Source: Acidobacteriaceae bacterium (GTDB lineage: Bacteria; Acidobacteriota; Terriglobia; Terriglobales; SbA1). Taken from it: DNA of 8,526 nt. Both the position numbers and the translations under genes were made by a program. Position 1 is the stretch's first letter. Every line of letters begins with the position of its first letter. This document shows, in pieces, positions 1 through 6,703 of the stretch. The stretch lies in the NCBI GenBank assembly GCA_003156615.1, contig PMHI01000058.1, positions 8,786 to 17,311 on the forward strand, read 5' to 3'. The notes beneath the pieces were generated by a model, which saw only the letters and a program-made list of their open reading frames with translations, was not told the DNA's origin and searched no databases.

Positions 1-2
1 GG

Positions 3-902
3 CTAGTGACGCAGCAGCGGGCGAGTTAAGCAGGTGGGGCCACCACTGCCGTTGAGGCAGAGTTCGCTGCCGGGGAAGGTGCGGAGGTCGAATCCGGCTT
101 GACGGAGACGGGCATTGGTTTTGTGATTTTCTTCGAGCGCCAGTAGGCGCTTATCGCCGAGCGCTAGAACGTTGCAGGCTAAAGTATCGCGCTCGGAGGG
201 GTCTATTTCGATGAAGTTGAATCCGCGGGACTCGAGCAGTTCGACGGTTTCGACCGCGAGGCGAGGGAGGTCGACCACTGCGTTATGTTCGTCGAGCAGG
301 CTGATCAGAGACATCAGATGCAGGCAGGCGGACGGGCCGGGGCCGCAAAGCAGCGGCGCGGACAGAACTTCCACGCCTTTGGGTGCGAGCAGGGCACGCA
401 TCTGGCTAATGCCGGCGGCGTTGGTGCGGTATCCGCGGCCGATGAGCAACGTTTTGGCGTCGAGCCAGACCATGTCACCGGCTTCCGTGGTGCCGGGGGC
501 GATGATCTCGGCCAGCCTGGGAATGGTAAGCCGCAAACAGAAGGCGCCGTGATGCGAGCCCTCGGAGGCGCGATTGGCTTTGCCGGGACGCATCACGATC
601 AGGCCGTAGTCGGTGGGAAGAGACGCATCGTGGGTGTAGACGGCGTCAAGGGAAAGATCACTGGCTGGAGCCAGTTCGATGACCTCGGCGCCGGCAGCTT
701 CGAGTTCATGGCAGAGAGCATCGTGCTGCCCGTGCGCCTGTTCAAAGTCCGGCGCGTGCTCAAAGCCAAGGCCGCGCCAGCGGGCAGCATACTCCGGCCG
801 GTTCCAACCGGCGGTACGGGGAGAACACACCATGACGCGCTCCAGCGTACCGACCATGGAGTGTCCGTTGAATCGGACTTCAGGAATTGCTGCGGCCGTC
901 AT
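3..902 (-). CDS. DDAH / arginine deiminase-like amidinohydrolase (pentein fold)
   Basis: A 299-residue protein of the amidinotransferase/dimethylargininase superfamily, which hydrolyses guanidinium groups through a covalent Cys intermediate. DDAH turns methylated arginines into citrulline plus an amine; relatives act on arginine itself. Visible motifs, numbered from the ATG at 902: the substrate-loop region Y89-T-H-D-A, then E140-A-G-D (the E-x-G-D acidic pair), G155-R-G-Y-R-T-N, the catalytic histidine in C193-L-H195-L, and the C-terminal nucleophile C291 in GGPTCLTRPL. The complete catalytic set suggests an active cytosolic enzyme. An in-frame GTG at 947 would add 15 residues with no family similarity, and neither start has a strong ribosome binding site, so I chose ATG 902. 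It diverges from the DUF427 gene across about 100 bases. Substrate (dimethylarginine, arginine or another guanidine) cannot be decided from sequence. Confidence 0.85.
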   Translation of the reverse strand: MTAAAIPEVRFNGHSMVGTLERVMVCSPRTAGWNRPEYAARWRGLGFEHAPDFEQAHGQHDALCHELEAAGAEVIELAPASDLSLDAVYTHDASLPTDYGLIVMRPGKANRASEGSHHGAFCLRLTIPRLAEIIAPGTTEAGDMVWLDAKTLLIGRGYRTNAAGISQMRALLAPKGVEVLSAPLLCGPGPSACLHLMSLISLLDEHNAVVDLPRLAVETVELLESRGFNFIEIDPSERDTLACNVLALGDKRLLALEENHKTNARLRQAGFDLRTFPGSELCLNGSGGPTCLTRPLLRH

Positions 903-1000
903 CTTTAGCAACGCACGTTTAAGGGACCAAGCTCCGCTTCCGCGCACCGGGCCATGCTCCGCAAAGGTTTCTGAAGCGGGCGACCGTCCTACGAATCTAT

Positions 1001-1294
1001 ATGGTCATTATGGCAAAAGCAATGTGGGAAGGCGCGGTCCTGGCCGAAAGCGATGCGACGGTTGAGGTGGAGGGCAATGAGTATTTTCCGCCGGATGCGA
1101 TCCGTAAAGAATACTTCAAGGTGAGCGAGGCGCACTCGGTGTGTCCTTGGAAGGGCACGGCGAGTTATTACGACGTTGAAGTCAAAGGCCAACGGAACGC
1201 CGGTGCGGCTTGGTACTATCCTGAGCCGAAGCCGGCAGCTAAGCAGATCAAGGGGTACGTGGCGTTCTGGAAGGGCGTGAAAGTGGAGAAGTAG
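1001..1294 (+). CDS. DUF427 (NTP_transf_9) family protein
   Basis: A 97-residue single-domain protein matching the DUF427 family across its length. Family landmarks are all present: G11-x-x-L-A-E-S near the N-terminus, Y28-F-P-P, the hallmark C48-P-W-K-G followed by A-S-Y-Y-D-V, then A70-W-Y-Y-P-E-P and Y86-V-A-F-W. The family forms a small beta-rich fold of unknown biochemical role; the Pfam name NTP_transf_9 is historical and does not prove transferase activity. It is probably cytosolic, with no signal peptide or membrane segment. Three ATGs (1001, 1010, 1022) are in frame and none has a convincing Shine-Dalgarno. Homology begins around residue 8, so a start at 1010 is equally possible. The gene diverges from the amidinohydrolase and is followed within three bases by decayed antitoxin sequence. 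Confidence 0.85.
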   Translation: MVIMAKAMWEGAVLAESDATVEVEGNEYFPPDAIRKEYFKVSEAHSVCPWKGTASYYDVEVKGQRNAGAAWYYPEPKPAAKQIKGYVAFWKGVKVEK

Positions 1295-1296
1295 CG

Positions 1297-1488
1297 GCCT
1301 CCGAGCTCGCTCGACCTGGCGCTACGCTTTCTTCGAAGAACCAAATCGTAATTCCGCGGGAGGCGCTCGGCTTACGTGCCTGGCGAGTCCCGCCGATCCA
1401 GCCCAACATCTTCGGACCGAACGCCAGAGTTGCCTCGCCAGCTACGCTGCCGATGCTCTTCAGATCGATGGTTGAGCGCCGTTGCTAG
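1297..1488 (+). pseudogene. Decayed AbrB/SpoVT-type (VapB-like) antitoxin fragment
   Basis: Just after the DUF427 stop, the plus-strand frame starting at 1297 encodes TLSSKNQIVIPREA (1324-1365) followed directly by LGLRA (1366-1380). This is the start of the swapped-hairpin AbrB DNA-binding domain, whose intact antitoxin members typically read SSKNQIVIPxEAREALGLxxGD. Here the second REA is absent, as expected if one copy of a tandem 9-base CGGGAGGCG repeat was lost. After LGLRA the family pattern stops. Deleting one T near 1381 would give RAGE, close to the expected glycine-acid turn, but similarity ends there. No start codon is visible upstream in this frame, and the rest of the domain and the dimer-toxin tail are missing. 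The frame ends at the TAG at 1486. No PIN toxin follows. I read it as a gene remnant; the identification rests on about 19 residues. Confidence 0.6.
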
Positions 1489-1512
1489 GTGGTTTGTTTT
1501 GTTTATGTCCTG

Positions 1513-3033
1513 CTAGAAGTCGGCATGGAGACGCAAAGTGCCCACTGTGATTGGGCCTCGGACCATGTTGTAGCCGGGATTATTGACGTGTTGCAAGTCG
1601 AAAGCGGCGAAGATTCCCCGCCATACGTGTGCGGTGTAAAATCCCTCGAAGATTTTTTCGGGGCCATAGGTCAACCCGCCGTCACCAAGAATGAATCCCA
1701 ATCCTCCGAGCGCGAGATAGTCCTGATGGGCTGCCACGATACCATTCGCTACGAAGGCCACTCCCGCCCGGTCGTTTCGGCGATGCCACCGGTTCCCTTT
1801 CGAAAAGGCGCCTAGTTCCAGCGTGCGGTCATCTTCGGTGTACGCGAATGACTCGTTATGGCCATCGCTCCAACCCAGCCGGCCAAAAGCAGAGACATTC
1901 GAAACGATCTCCTGCTCGAAGTTAAGCTCGAAGCCGTACTTGTGGCGTCCCTGTCGGCGGGTCGAAACAATGTTGGGAGTCGCGGTCTCGTCCTCGAGAT
2001 AATCCGCGATGGCCTCTTGATAGTTTCCCATGTCGGCTTGATTCAGATAGCTCAGTAGGCGTACCACGCCCGCCCGGTGCGCGATCAAGCTTCCCCGCGC
2101 CTCCAGTTCGAAGGTTTCCGCGCGAGCACGCGCGATGTCTGCGTCCAGTTGGATGCCGTTCGCAATCTTCGGCATGAGGGTTTCGGCAAATCGAGCCGAG
2201 AACCAGTGATCGTCGTATTCGACGATGGCGCCGTCGGTGTAGCCGCGCGTATTCGCCGAGTAGTCAAATGCGCCGTCGTTGTCCACGGTCCAATTGAGAA
2301 ATTGCAGGTGGGTGTCGCTCCCGAAGGAATTCAGGTCGAAGAAATCGACCAGGTCGAATTTTCCGGCACGGAATTCAATTCGCCGCGCCGGAAGCGACGT
2401 GGCGAGATGGAACTCGTCGCGTTCCGCTGCGACTCGCTCGTCGGTCAGCGGGATGATCTGCCGCACCATGAGCCGCGCAAGATAGGGTTCTTTTGAAAGC
2501 GGTACCCCCTCTACGAGTCGCACGGAATCCAAGTTGGTGTAGCCGGCGAGGCCGAGAGCGTTCCCGATTCCGCTGCCGGTCGCATCCTCCATGTCGGCGA
2601 ACACTTCCGTCGTATGCGTGACCTCGTAGCCGGTGTAAAGCGTCAGAATATGTGTGGTGGCGCTCTGAGTCCATGGGGTTAGGCTGTTTGGTCCGTTGTA
2701 CTGCGCCGGGAACGACGGATGCCACTGGAGAACGACGTTTGCCTGCCCCGAGATCCAATAGCGGCTGGACTCCGAATGGGGAAACATCGTCAGCAGGTCG
2801 GCGGTCGTATCCGCGGTCGCCGGAGCGGCCTCGGTGCCTGGTTGCGCGGTCTGCTGTGGCGAATTAGCCACATCGGTCACGGCGGTTGCGTCCCTCTGCA
2901 GCGCGGGATAAGACTTTACCGCAGAGGGTGCGTCCGGCTGCTGAGCCAGTGCCGGAACAGTGGCGGTGGCGGCCAGGACCACGGGCAGCAGCCAGCATGT
3001 GGCGAGACTTAGGAGTTGGGACTGTCTATGCAT
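1513..3033 (-). CDS. OprB-type carbohydrate-selective outer-membrane porin
   Basis: A 506-residue outer-membrane beta-barrel. Residues 1-30 form a signal peptide (basic start, hydrophobic core, cleavage likely after A28-L-A30). A low-complexity Pro/Ala/Thr-rich spacer runs to about residue 80. From there the sequence alternates aromatic and polar strands in the pattern of OprB-type sugar porins, including RYWISGQANVVLQWHP, a long F-A-D-M-E-D-A-T-G-S-G-I segment, RIEFRAGKFDLVDFFDLN and the GAFDYSAN-RGY segment. The protein ends in L-H-A-D-F; a terminal phenylalanine is the usual Bam recognition signal. OprB proteins passively admit mono- and oligosaccharides across the outer membrane, which implies a diderm host. 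ATG 3033 has a GAGGG about 11 bases upstream (3045-3049). It could also be a general porin with different specificity; no sugar-uptake genes are adjacent. Confidence 0.78.
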   Translation of the reverse strand: MHRQSQLLSLATCWLLPVVLAATATVPALAQQPDAPSAVKSYPALQRDATAVTDVANSPQQTAQPGTEAAPATADTTADLLTMFPHSESSRYWISGQANVVLQWHPSFPAQYNGPNSLTPWTQSATTHILTLYTGYEVTHTTEVFADMEDATGSGIGNALGLAGYTNLDSVRLVEGVPLSKEPYLARLMVRQIIPLTDERVAAERDEFHLATSLPARRIEFRAGKFDLVDFFDLNSFGSDTHLQFLNWTVDNDGAFDYSANTRGYTDGAIVEYDDHWFSARFAETLMPKIANGIQLDADIARARAETFELEARGSLIAHRAGVVRLLSYLNQADMGNYQEAIADYLEDETATPNIVSTRRQGRHKYGFELNFEQEIVSNVSAFGRLGWSDGHNESFAYTEDDRTLELGAFSKGNRWHRRNDRAGVAFVANGIVAAHQDYLALGGLGFILGDGGLTYGPEKIFEGFYTAHVWRGIFAAFDLQHVNNPGYNMVRGPITVGTLRLHADF

Positions 3034-3149
3034 TTCTTACGAAGCCCTCGATGGACTCGTGTTGATGCAGCGCAGCAGGCCTGCATTGGCGGTTACGACC
3101 ATCACTACCCCGCATTCCTGTTCTCCCCGCTTCACTTCTTTATTTGCTC

Positions 3150-3347
3150 TCAGCAACCTTCCTCTGCCGCCCATTGCATGCGGAGCACGCGGTTGCCGAC
3201 ACTGTCGGTGACCACGACCCAGTTCATGCGCGGAGTGTGCCCCGTGTTTTGTTCCCACCGCGGGGCGGAAACATCGTAACGGATTACGCGCGCGAGCTCG
3301 GTCGTCGCCATCGCCATGGGTTGTGCTAGCGCAGTCATGCAAGTCAC
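3150..3347 (-). CDS. Possible small hypothetical protein (65 aa)
   Basis: A short frame upstream of the porin on the same strand. Its C-terminal half (PRMNWVVVTDSVGNRVLRMQW) has balanced composition and an amphipathic beta-like pattern, unlike the Arg/His/Gly-rich overlapping frames. A strong AGGAGG lies at 3358-3363, ten bases before a GTG start at 3347; ATG codons at 3338, 3317 and 3311 are alternatives. No signal peptide, membrane segment or known domain is recognisable, so no function is offered. The gap to the porin start is 116 bases, so cotranscription is possible. A competing frame from ATG 3354 sits only three bases from the same ribosome binding site but has shadow-like composition. 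Confidence 0.48.
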   Translation of the reverse strand: MTCMTALAQPMAMATTELARVIRYDVSAPRWEQNTGHTPRMNWVVVTDSVGNRVLRMQWAAEEGC

Positions 3348-3357
3348 TCGTCATTGC

Positions 3358-3363
3358 CCTCCT
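3358..3363 (-). promoter_or_regulatory. Strong Shine-Dalgarno AGGAGG upstream of the 65-aa frame
   Basis: On the minus strand AGGAGG occurs here. It is ten bases from the GTG at 3347 and three bases from the ATG at 3354. Ten bases is slightly long and three is too short for good initiation, so the site supports translation from this point but does not alone settle which frame is used. Protein-like composition favours the GTG frame. Confidence 0.5.
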
Positions 3364-3364
3364 T

Positions 3365-3703
3365 ATCTATGATTTCTGACCACTTCGTTTTGATGTCACG
3401 GTTCGAATAAGGCGGTAAAGTGTTCATTCAGATTTGCGAGAGAAACAACGCGCCGATCAGCACCCCTCTCGGGCGGGTCGCGTGGCGGAGCTTCGATCCC
3501 TCGCCGTTCTTCAGTGGTTCGGTCAGAAGAAGCAGAGGTGAGGCGACAGGCAGGATGCTTATCAGGACACCTGACCGCTGGTTCTACGCGGAGTGCCCTC
3601 ACTACGATGCGGAGGCTCGGGTCCAAACTGGGTCTGCCTACGTCCTCGTTCGGTCTTCGGTTTTGACGCGTGCTCTGGATTTCCCACCAAAACTCTTATA
3701 GCA
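3365..3703. other. Stretch without a recognisable gene
   Basis: I read this stretch on both strands. The longest frames are a plus-strand one from 3420 to 3701 (93 codons, GTG start, no ribosome binding site) and a minus-strand one from 3396 to 3626 (76 codons). Both are rich in Arg, Pro and Ser and resemble no family I know. It must contain the promoter of the small minus-strand frame and that of the repressor. No clear sigma-70 pair could be fixed: TTATAG at 3696-3701 could be a -10 next to the operator, but no matching -35 is well placed. Confidence 0.5.
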
Positions 3704-3718
3704 TACCCCCCTAGGGTA
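3704..3718 (+). promoter_or_regulatory. Operator-like inverted repeat for a CsoR/RcnR/FrmR-family repressor
   Basis: TACCC-N5-GGGTA forms a perfect inverted repeat with a C/G-rich core that contains the 8-base palindrome CCCTAGGG (3709-3716). CsoR/RcnR-family operators are typically A/T-flanked C/G tracts of this kind. It lies 33 bases before the repressor ATG (3752) and directly beside the -10-like TTATAG at 3696, which is the right place for autorepression. That the neighbouring repressor binds it is inference from position and family habit. Confidence 0.65.
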
Positions 3719-3751
3719 AGTGCAAGGAGAAATGCACGGAAATGAGAAAAA

Positions 3752-4039
3752 ATGCAAGATAAGATTCCGGTGGTCTCGAAGGAAAAACAGAAGCTCCTGT
3801 TCCGCATCAAGCGGATACGCGGACAGTTCGCGGCCGTCGAGCGCGCGCTCACGGCGGGGGATGAATGCGCAGACATCCTGATGCTGCTGGCTGCCATTCG
3901 AGGCGGGGTGAACGGGTTGATGGCGGAGATTCTGGAAGACCACATCCGCCTGCACATGATGAATCCGGATCACGAAATGGAGTCCCCCGAAGAGTTGGGC
4001 GAAGACTTGATCGGCCTGGTTCGCGCCTATCTGAAGTAA
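3752..4039 (+). CDS. CsoR/RcnR/FrmR-family metal- or formaldehyde-sensing repressor
   Basis: A 95-residue all-alpha DUF156 repressor. These proteins form tetramers that coat C/G-tract operators and release DNA when metal or formaldehyde binds. Visible family signatures are R21-I-R-G-Q25, E38-C39, A-A-I-R-G-G-V-N-G-L-M (47-57), E62-D-H64-I-R-L-H68 and the C-terminal L-V-R-A-Y-L-K. It is closest in pattern to FrmR/RcnR rather than copper CsoR: the sensor positions read Cys39, His64, His68 (FrmR/RcnR positions 35, 60, 64), whereas CsoR has Cys at the last and Salmonella FrmR has Glu. The N-terminal His3 of RcnR is replaced by Val7. ATG 3752 has only a weak GAGAA upstream. A better AAGGAG (3724-3729) is 22 bases away, behind two out-of-frame ATGs. 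No efflux pump or formaldehyde dehydrogenase gene adjoins it, so the inducer is unknown. Confidence 0.9.
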   Translation: MQDKIPVVSKEKQKLLFRIKRIRGQFAAVERALTAGDECADILMLLAAIRGGVNGLMAEILEDHIRLHMMNPDHEMESPEELGEDLIGLVRAYLK

Positions 4040-4061
4040 ATCGGGCCGACGTACAGCAAAT

Positions 4062-4096
4062 AAGGACAGCCCGGAGCCCCCGAAGCTGTCCTTTGA
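4062..4096 (+). terminator. Hairpin terminator after the repressor gene
   Basis: AAGGACAGC (4062-4070) pairs perfectly with GCTGTCCTT (4085-4093). Inside, CGG (4072-4074) can pair with CCG (4080-4082) around an AGCCC loop. The 9-bp stem is followed only by a short T run within CCTTTG, so intrinsic termination may be weak. It starts 22 bases past the repressor stop and separates that gene from hemL. A stem this symmetrical would work on either strand. Confidence 0.6.
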
Positions 4097-4204
4097 ACCC
4101 TCCCGGTTAGAAGGGCAACGTGATGACCCTACATTACCTCGGCGATGTTGCAAAATGATGGCGGAATCGTGAATATCTCATGAATTCGTCTGCGGCGGCG
4201 CTGC

Positions 4205-4210
4205 TATAGT
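4205..4210 (+). promoter_or_regulatory. Candidate -10 element for hemL
   Basis: TATAGT matches the sigma-70 -10 box at five of six positions and would give a leader of about 45 bases that is C/T-rich. The matching -35 position (about 4181-4187, TGAATTC) is a poor match, so this is a weak prediction. Confidence 0.3.
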
Positions 4211-4250
4211 AATCGCGCGGTCTTCTCTTTTCTTTTGACATCCTTTTTGT

Positions 4251-4255
4251 GGGAG
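4251..4255 (+). promoter_or_regulatory. Ribosome binding site fixing the hemL start
   Basis: GGGAG lies five bases before ATG 4261. An upstream in-frame GTG at 4249 overlaps this site and has only a T-rich leader before it, so ATG 4261 is the likely start. Confidence 0.7.
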
Positions 4256-4260
4256 CCACG

Positions 4261-5568
4261 ATGCCGTCCACAACGTCCCGAAAGGTTGAGCAGTCGCGCC
4301 GTTTGCAGCAACGCGCCGAGAGCATGATCCCCGGCGGAGTGAACTCGCCGGTGCGCGCGTTCGGTTCGGTGGGTGGCGACCCACCGTTTATCGTACGCGG
4401 CAAAGGCTCGCACATCTGGGATGCCGACGAAAACGAATACATCGATTACGTCGGAAGCTGGGGACCGCTGATTCTCGGCCATGCCGCGCCGGACGTCCTC
4501 GATGCCATCGTAGGCGCGGCCTGCGACGGCACCAGCTTTGGAGCTTCCACGCCCGCTGAGGCCGATCTCGCCGAGTTGGTGCTCGGGGCGGTTCCCTCCA
4601 TGCAGAAAGTTCGCTTCGTCAGTTCTGGAACCGAAGCTACGATGTCGGCGATCCGTTTGGCGCGTGCTTACACCAAGCGCAAATATATCGTGAAGTTCGA
4701 GGGCTGCTATCACGGGCACTCCGATTCTTTGCTGGTGAAGGCAGGCTCGGGGATGGCTACGCTGGGCATTCCGGGATCGGCCGGCGTTCCCGAGGAGTTC
4801 ACGCAATTTACGCTGGCGCTGCCCTTCAACAACATCACCGCCGTGGAATATGCCTTCCAGAAATTCAAGCATCAGATTGCCTGCGTGATCGTGGAGCCGG
4901 TAGTGGGAAACATGGGATGTGTGCCCGCGACGGACGATTATCTGGTGGCCTTGCGCCTGATTACCGAGCGCGAAAGGTCGGTACTGATTTTTGATGAAGT
5001 GATGACCGGATTTCGTGTCGCTTTCGGGGGAGCGCAGGAACTTTACAATATTCGTCCTGACCTCACGACGATGGGCAAGATCATCGGCGGAGGCCTGCCG
5101 GTCGGTGCCTATGGCGGTCCCAGCGAAATTATGAATCTGGTGGCGCCGTTGGGACCGATGTACCAGGCGGGTACGCTCTCCGGCAATCCGCTGACGATGG
5201 CGGCGGGATGCGCGATGTTGAAGCATCTGCGCGATCACAAGCAGGAGATTTATCCGCGAATCGATCGGTTGAGTGGAATGCTGGTCGAAGGCGTTGCCGC
5301 AGCTGCTAAAGATGCCGGCGTGCCACTCTGCCACAACCGCGTGGGATCGATGTTTACCTGGTTCTTCACGCCGGGACCGGTGACGGACTGGGATTCTGCG
5401 TCGAAGTCAAGCACCGAAGCATTTGGCGGATTCTTCCGCAGCCTGCTCGACAACGGAGTGTATCTGCCACCGTCGCAGTACGAGGCGGCGTTCCTGGGCT
5501 CGACCCACACGGAGGAGGATGTTCGGCAGACGATTGCGGCGACGAAGCAGGTGTTTGCCAAATCATAG
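4261..5568 (+). CDS. hemL: Glutamate-1-semialdehyde 2,1-aminomutase
   Basis: A 435-residue PLP enzyme of aminotransferase class III that converts glutamate-1-semialdehyde to 5-aminolevulinate, the last step of the C5 route to heme and other tetrapyrroles. The sequence matches HemL throughout: [11 protein letters not shown] near the N-terminus, the PLP phosphate-binding S121-S-G-T-E-A, F146-E-G-C-Y-H-G-H-S-D, the F244-D-E-V-M-T-G-F-R segment whose Asp contacts the pyridine nitrogen, and the Schiff-base lysine K273 in [22 protein letters not shown] follows as expected. Length is normal for the family and no lesion is seen. It is a soluble cytosolic dimer in characterised members. No other hem genes lie in the window. 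The stop is three bases from the convergent GH18 stop, so the transcripts may overlap at their 3' ends. Confidence 0.97.
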   Translation: MPSTTSRKVEQSRRLQQRAESMIPGGVNSPVRAFGSVGGDPPFIVRGKGSHIWDADENEYIDYVGSWGPLILGHAAPDVLDAIVGAACDGTSFGASTPAEADLAELVLGAVPSMQKVRFVSSGTEATMSAIRLARAYTKRKYIVKFEGCYHGHSDSLLVKAGSGMATLGIPGSAGVPEEFTQFTLALPFNNITAVEYAFQKFKHQIACVIVEPVVGNMGCVPATDDYLVALRLITERERSVLIFDEVMTGFRVAFGGAQELYNIRPDLTTMGKIIGGGLPVGAYGGPSEIMNLVAPLGPMYQAGTLSGNPLTMAAGCAMLKHLRDHKQEIYPRIDRLSGMLVEGVAAAAKDAGVPLCHNRVGSMFTWFFTPGPVTDWDSASKSSTEAFGGFFRSLLDNGVYLPPSQYEAAFLGSTHTEEDVRQTIAATKQVFAKS

Positions 5569-5571
5569 TTC

Positions 5572-6597
5572 TCATTTGTGGGAAGGCAACACGGTCCAGA
5601 TTTCAGGATCCTCGGTTCCCAGCACCCACGAACAAAAGCCCTGCAGATTGCGGTCACGGACCAAATTCAGGCGCTCCTGGAATCCGCGTTTGTCGGTGTA
5701 GAAGACCCACTCGCGAGTGTCGTCCTTGTAGAAATAAAACCAGGCCGTGCGGTCGAACGAGTCCCATTCGGGATGCGGATGATAGGCAGCCAGATATTCA
5801 TCGACTTCCTGCTGCCCGACATATTCGGCAGTTGGGTTGGGTTTCTCATCCTTTCCCGGATCTCCGGCGAACCAGTGATATCCATAGACGGGAATGCCTA
5901 GCGACAACTTTTCTTTGGGAACCCATGACAGTGCATATTCCAACTGCTGTGCGGTCCAGGGATAACCTGCAACCGGTCCGGGCGCTGTCCAGCGCGTATT
6001 TTGATCGTAGGTCATCAGGCAAATCAGGTCGACGGTCTGGGCCAGAGCCTTTAGATCGTATGCGCCGCGCCAGTTGGCATAGAGCCAATGAGAGTAGCGG
6101 CTTTCCCCCGGACCGCCGGGAGCGTTGGGCACAGTAGCGATGGTAAGTTGCAAGCCTGCCTTGTGGAGCGCGGTCGCAGTTTCGGCAACCAGGTTTGAGA
6201 GCAGATCGCGATCGGTCCACAGCACATTTTCGAAGTCGATTTGAAAGCCGCTGTATCCGTTCCTTTTGCACTCTCTGAGAAGCGACTCGACGAAGGCGAA
6301 TCGCGCCTCGGCGGTTGCAAAAAGTTTGTGCAGGTCAGCCTGGACAGTAGTAGCGACGATCGGCATCACCGGCACATGGTGCTGCCGAGCGACCTCCAGC
6401 ACCTGCGGATTCGGTCCACCCCACATGAGTCCGTTGCCGTCAACGCCATACCAGGCGGGCACGAGAATGTCGATTTTGTCAGCATGTTCGGTGAATGACT
6501 TGACGGAGTTGGGGCTGTCCGTCATGTAGAAAAGCGCCTTGGGCTGTGCCACGGACGTGACCGCACTTACCAAAAGAAAAAGCACGAGGTGCTTCAT
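5572..6597 (-). CDS. Secreted glycoside hydrolase family 18 (chitinase-like) protein
   Basis: A 341-residue protein with a signal peptide (residues 1-17, cleavage likely after S-V-A) and one GH18 TIM barrel. The catalytic strand reads Y115-S-G-F-Q-I-D-F-E123-N, corresponding to the GH18 DxxDxDxE motif with its acid E123 and neighbour D121 kept; the first two Asp positions are Ser116 and Gln119. L194-M-T-Y-D and the closing G-F-C-S-W-V-L-G-T-E-D-P-E-I-W are the other conserved barrel strands, in the style of YaaH/spore-germination-type GH18 proteins. It probably cleaves N-acetylglucosamine polymers or peptidoglycan outside the cytoplasmic membrane; the exact substrate is unknown. The start is ATG 6597 with AGGAG seven bases before it. 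It lies 106 bases downstream of the deacetylase gene on the same strand and may be cotranscribed. Confidence 0.88.
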   Translation of the reverse strand: MKHLVLFLLVSAVTSVAQPKALFYMTDSPNSVKSFTEHADKIDILVPAWYGVDGNGLMWGGPNPQVLEVARQHHVPVMPIVATTVQADLHKLFATAEARFAFVESLLRECKRNGYSGFQIDFENVLWTDRDLLSNLVAETATALHKAGLQLTIATVPNAPGGPGESRYSHWLYANWRGAYDLKALAQTVDLICLMTYDQNTRWTAPGPVAGYPWTAQQLEYALSWVPKEKLSLGIPVYGYHWFAGDPGKDEKPNPTAEYVGQQEVDEYLAAYHPHPEWDSFDRTAWFYFYKDDTREWVFYTDKRGFQERLNLVRDRNLQGFCSWVLGTEDPEIWTVLPSHK

Positions 6598-6604
6598 CGG
6601 GCAA

Positions 6605-6609
6605 CTCCT
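6605..6609 (-). promoter_or_regulatory. Ribosome binding site fixing the GH18 start
   Basis: AGGAG on the minus strand sits seven bases before ATG 6597, which also begins the signal peptide. The open frame continues 30 codons upstream but without signal-peptide or family character, so the shorter protein is the right one. Confidence 0.8.
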
Positions 6610-6703
6610 GATGGTTGGATTTGAATTCGAATCGCGAGAACCGCAAGGTTGCATAGAAACCATTTGCTCGCAGTCAGATTTCAGCAAGGAACTTCGGCTT
6701 CCA

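Noticed and set aside
903..947. GTG start at 947 for the amidinohydrolase
   Set aside because: The extra 15 residues show no family similarity and the GTG lacks a ribosome binding site.
1329..1340. Perfect 12-base palindrome TTCTTCGAAGAA
   Set aside because: It falls on the Ser-Ser-Lys codons of the antitoxin relic, so its sequence is explained by ancestral coding; no sign of a separate role.
3037..3354. A 105-codon frame whose ATG lies three bases from AGGAGG
   Set aside because: His/Arg/Gly-rich shadow composition and too short a ribosome-binding spacing; the overlapping GTG frame is more protein-like.
3420..3701. A 93-codon plus-strand frame before the repressor
   Set aside because: GTG start without ribosome binding site, no recognisable motif, and it would end at the operator-promoter region.
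4121..4159. Short frame starting ATGACCCTACAT before hemL, as a leader peptide
   Set aside because: About a dozen codons with no regulatory residue run and no attenuator-like hairpins nearby; it also lies before the probable hemL promoter.
4172..4192. GGAAT followed by GTCTG, resembling an ECF-sigma promoter before hemL
   Set aside because: The spacer is two to three bases too long and the -35 match is incomplete.
4235..4240. Perfect TTGACA -35 box before hemL
   Set aside because: A -10 at normal spacing would fall on the hemL start codon, leaving no leader for the clear GGGAG ribosome binding site.
4204..5334. A 376-codon minus-strand frame over hemL
   Set aside because: Arg/His/Gly-rich shadow of a certain hemL gene, with no family pattern.
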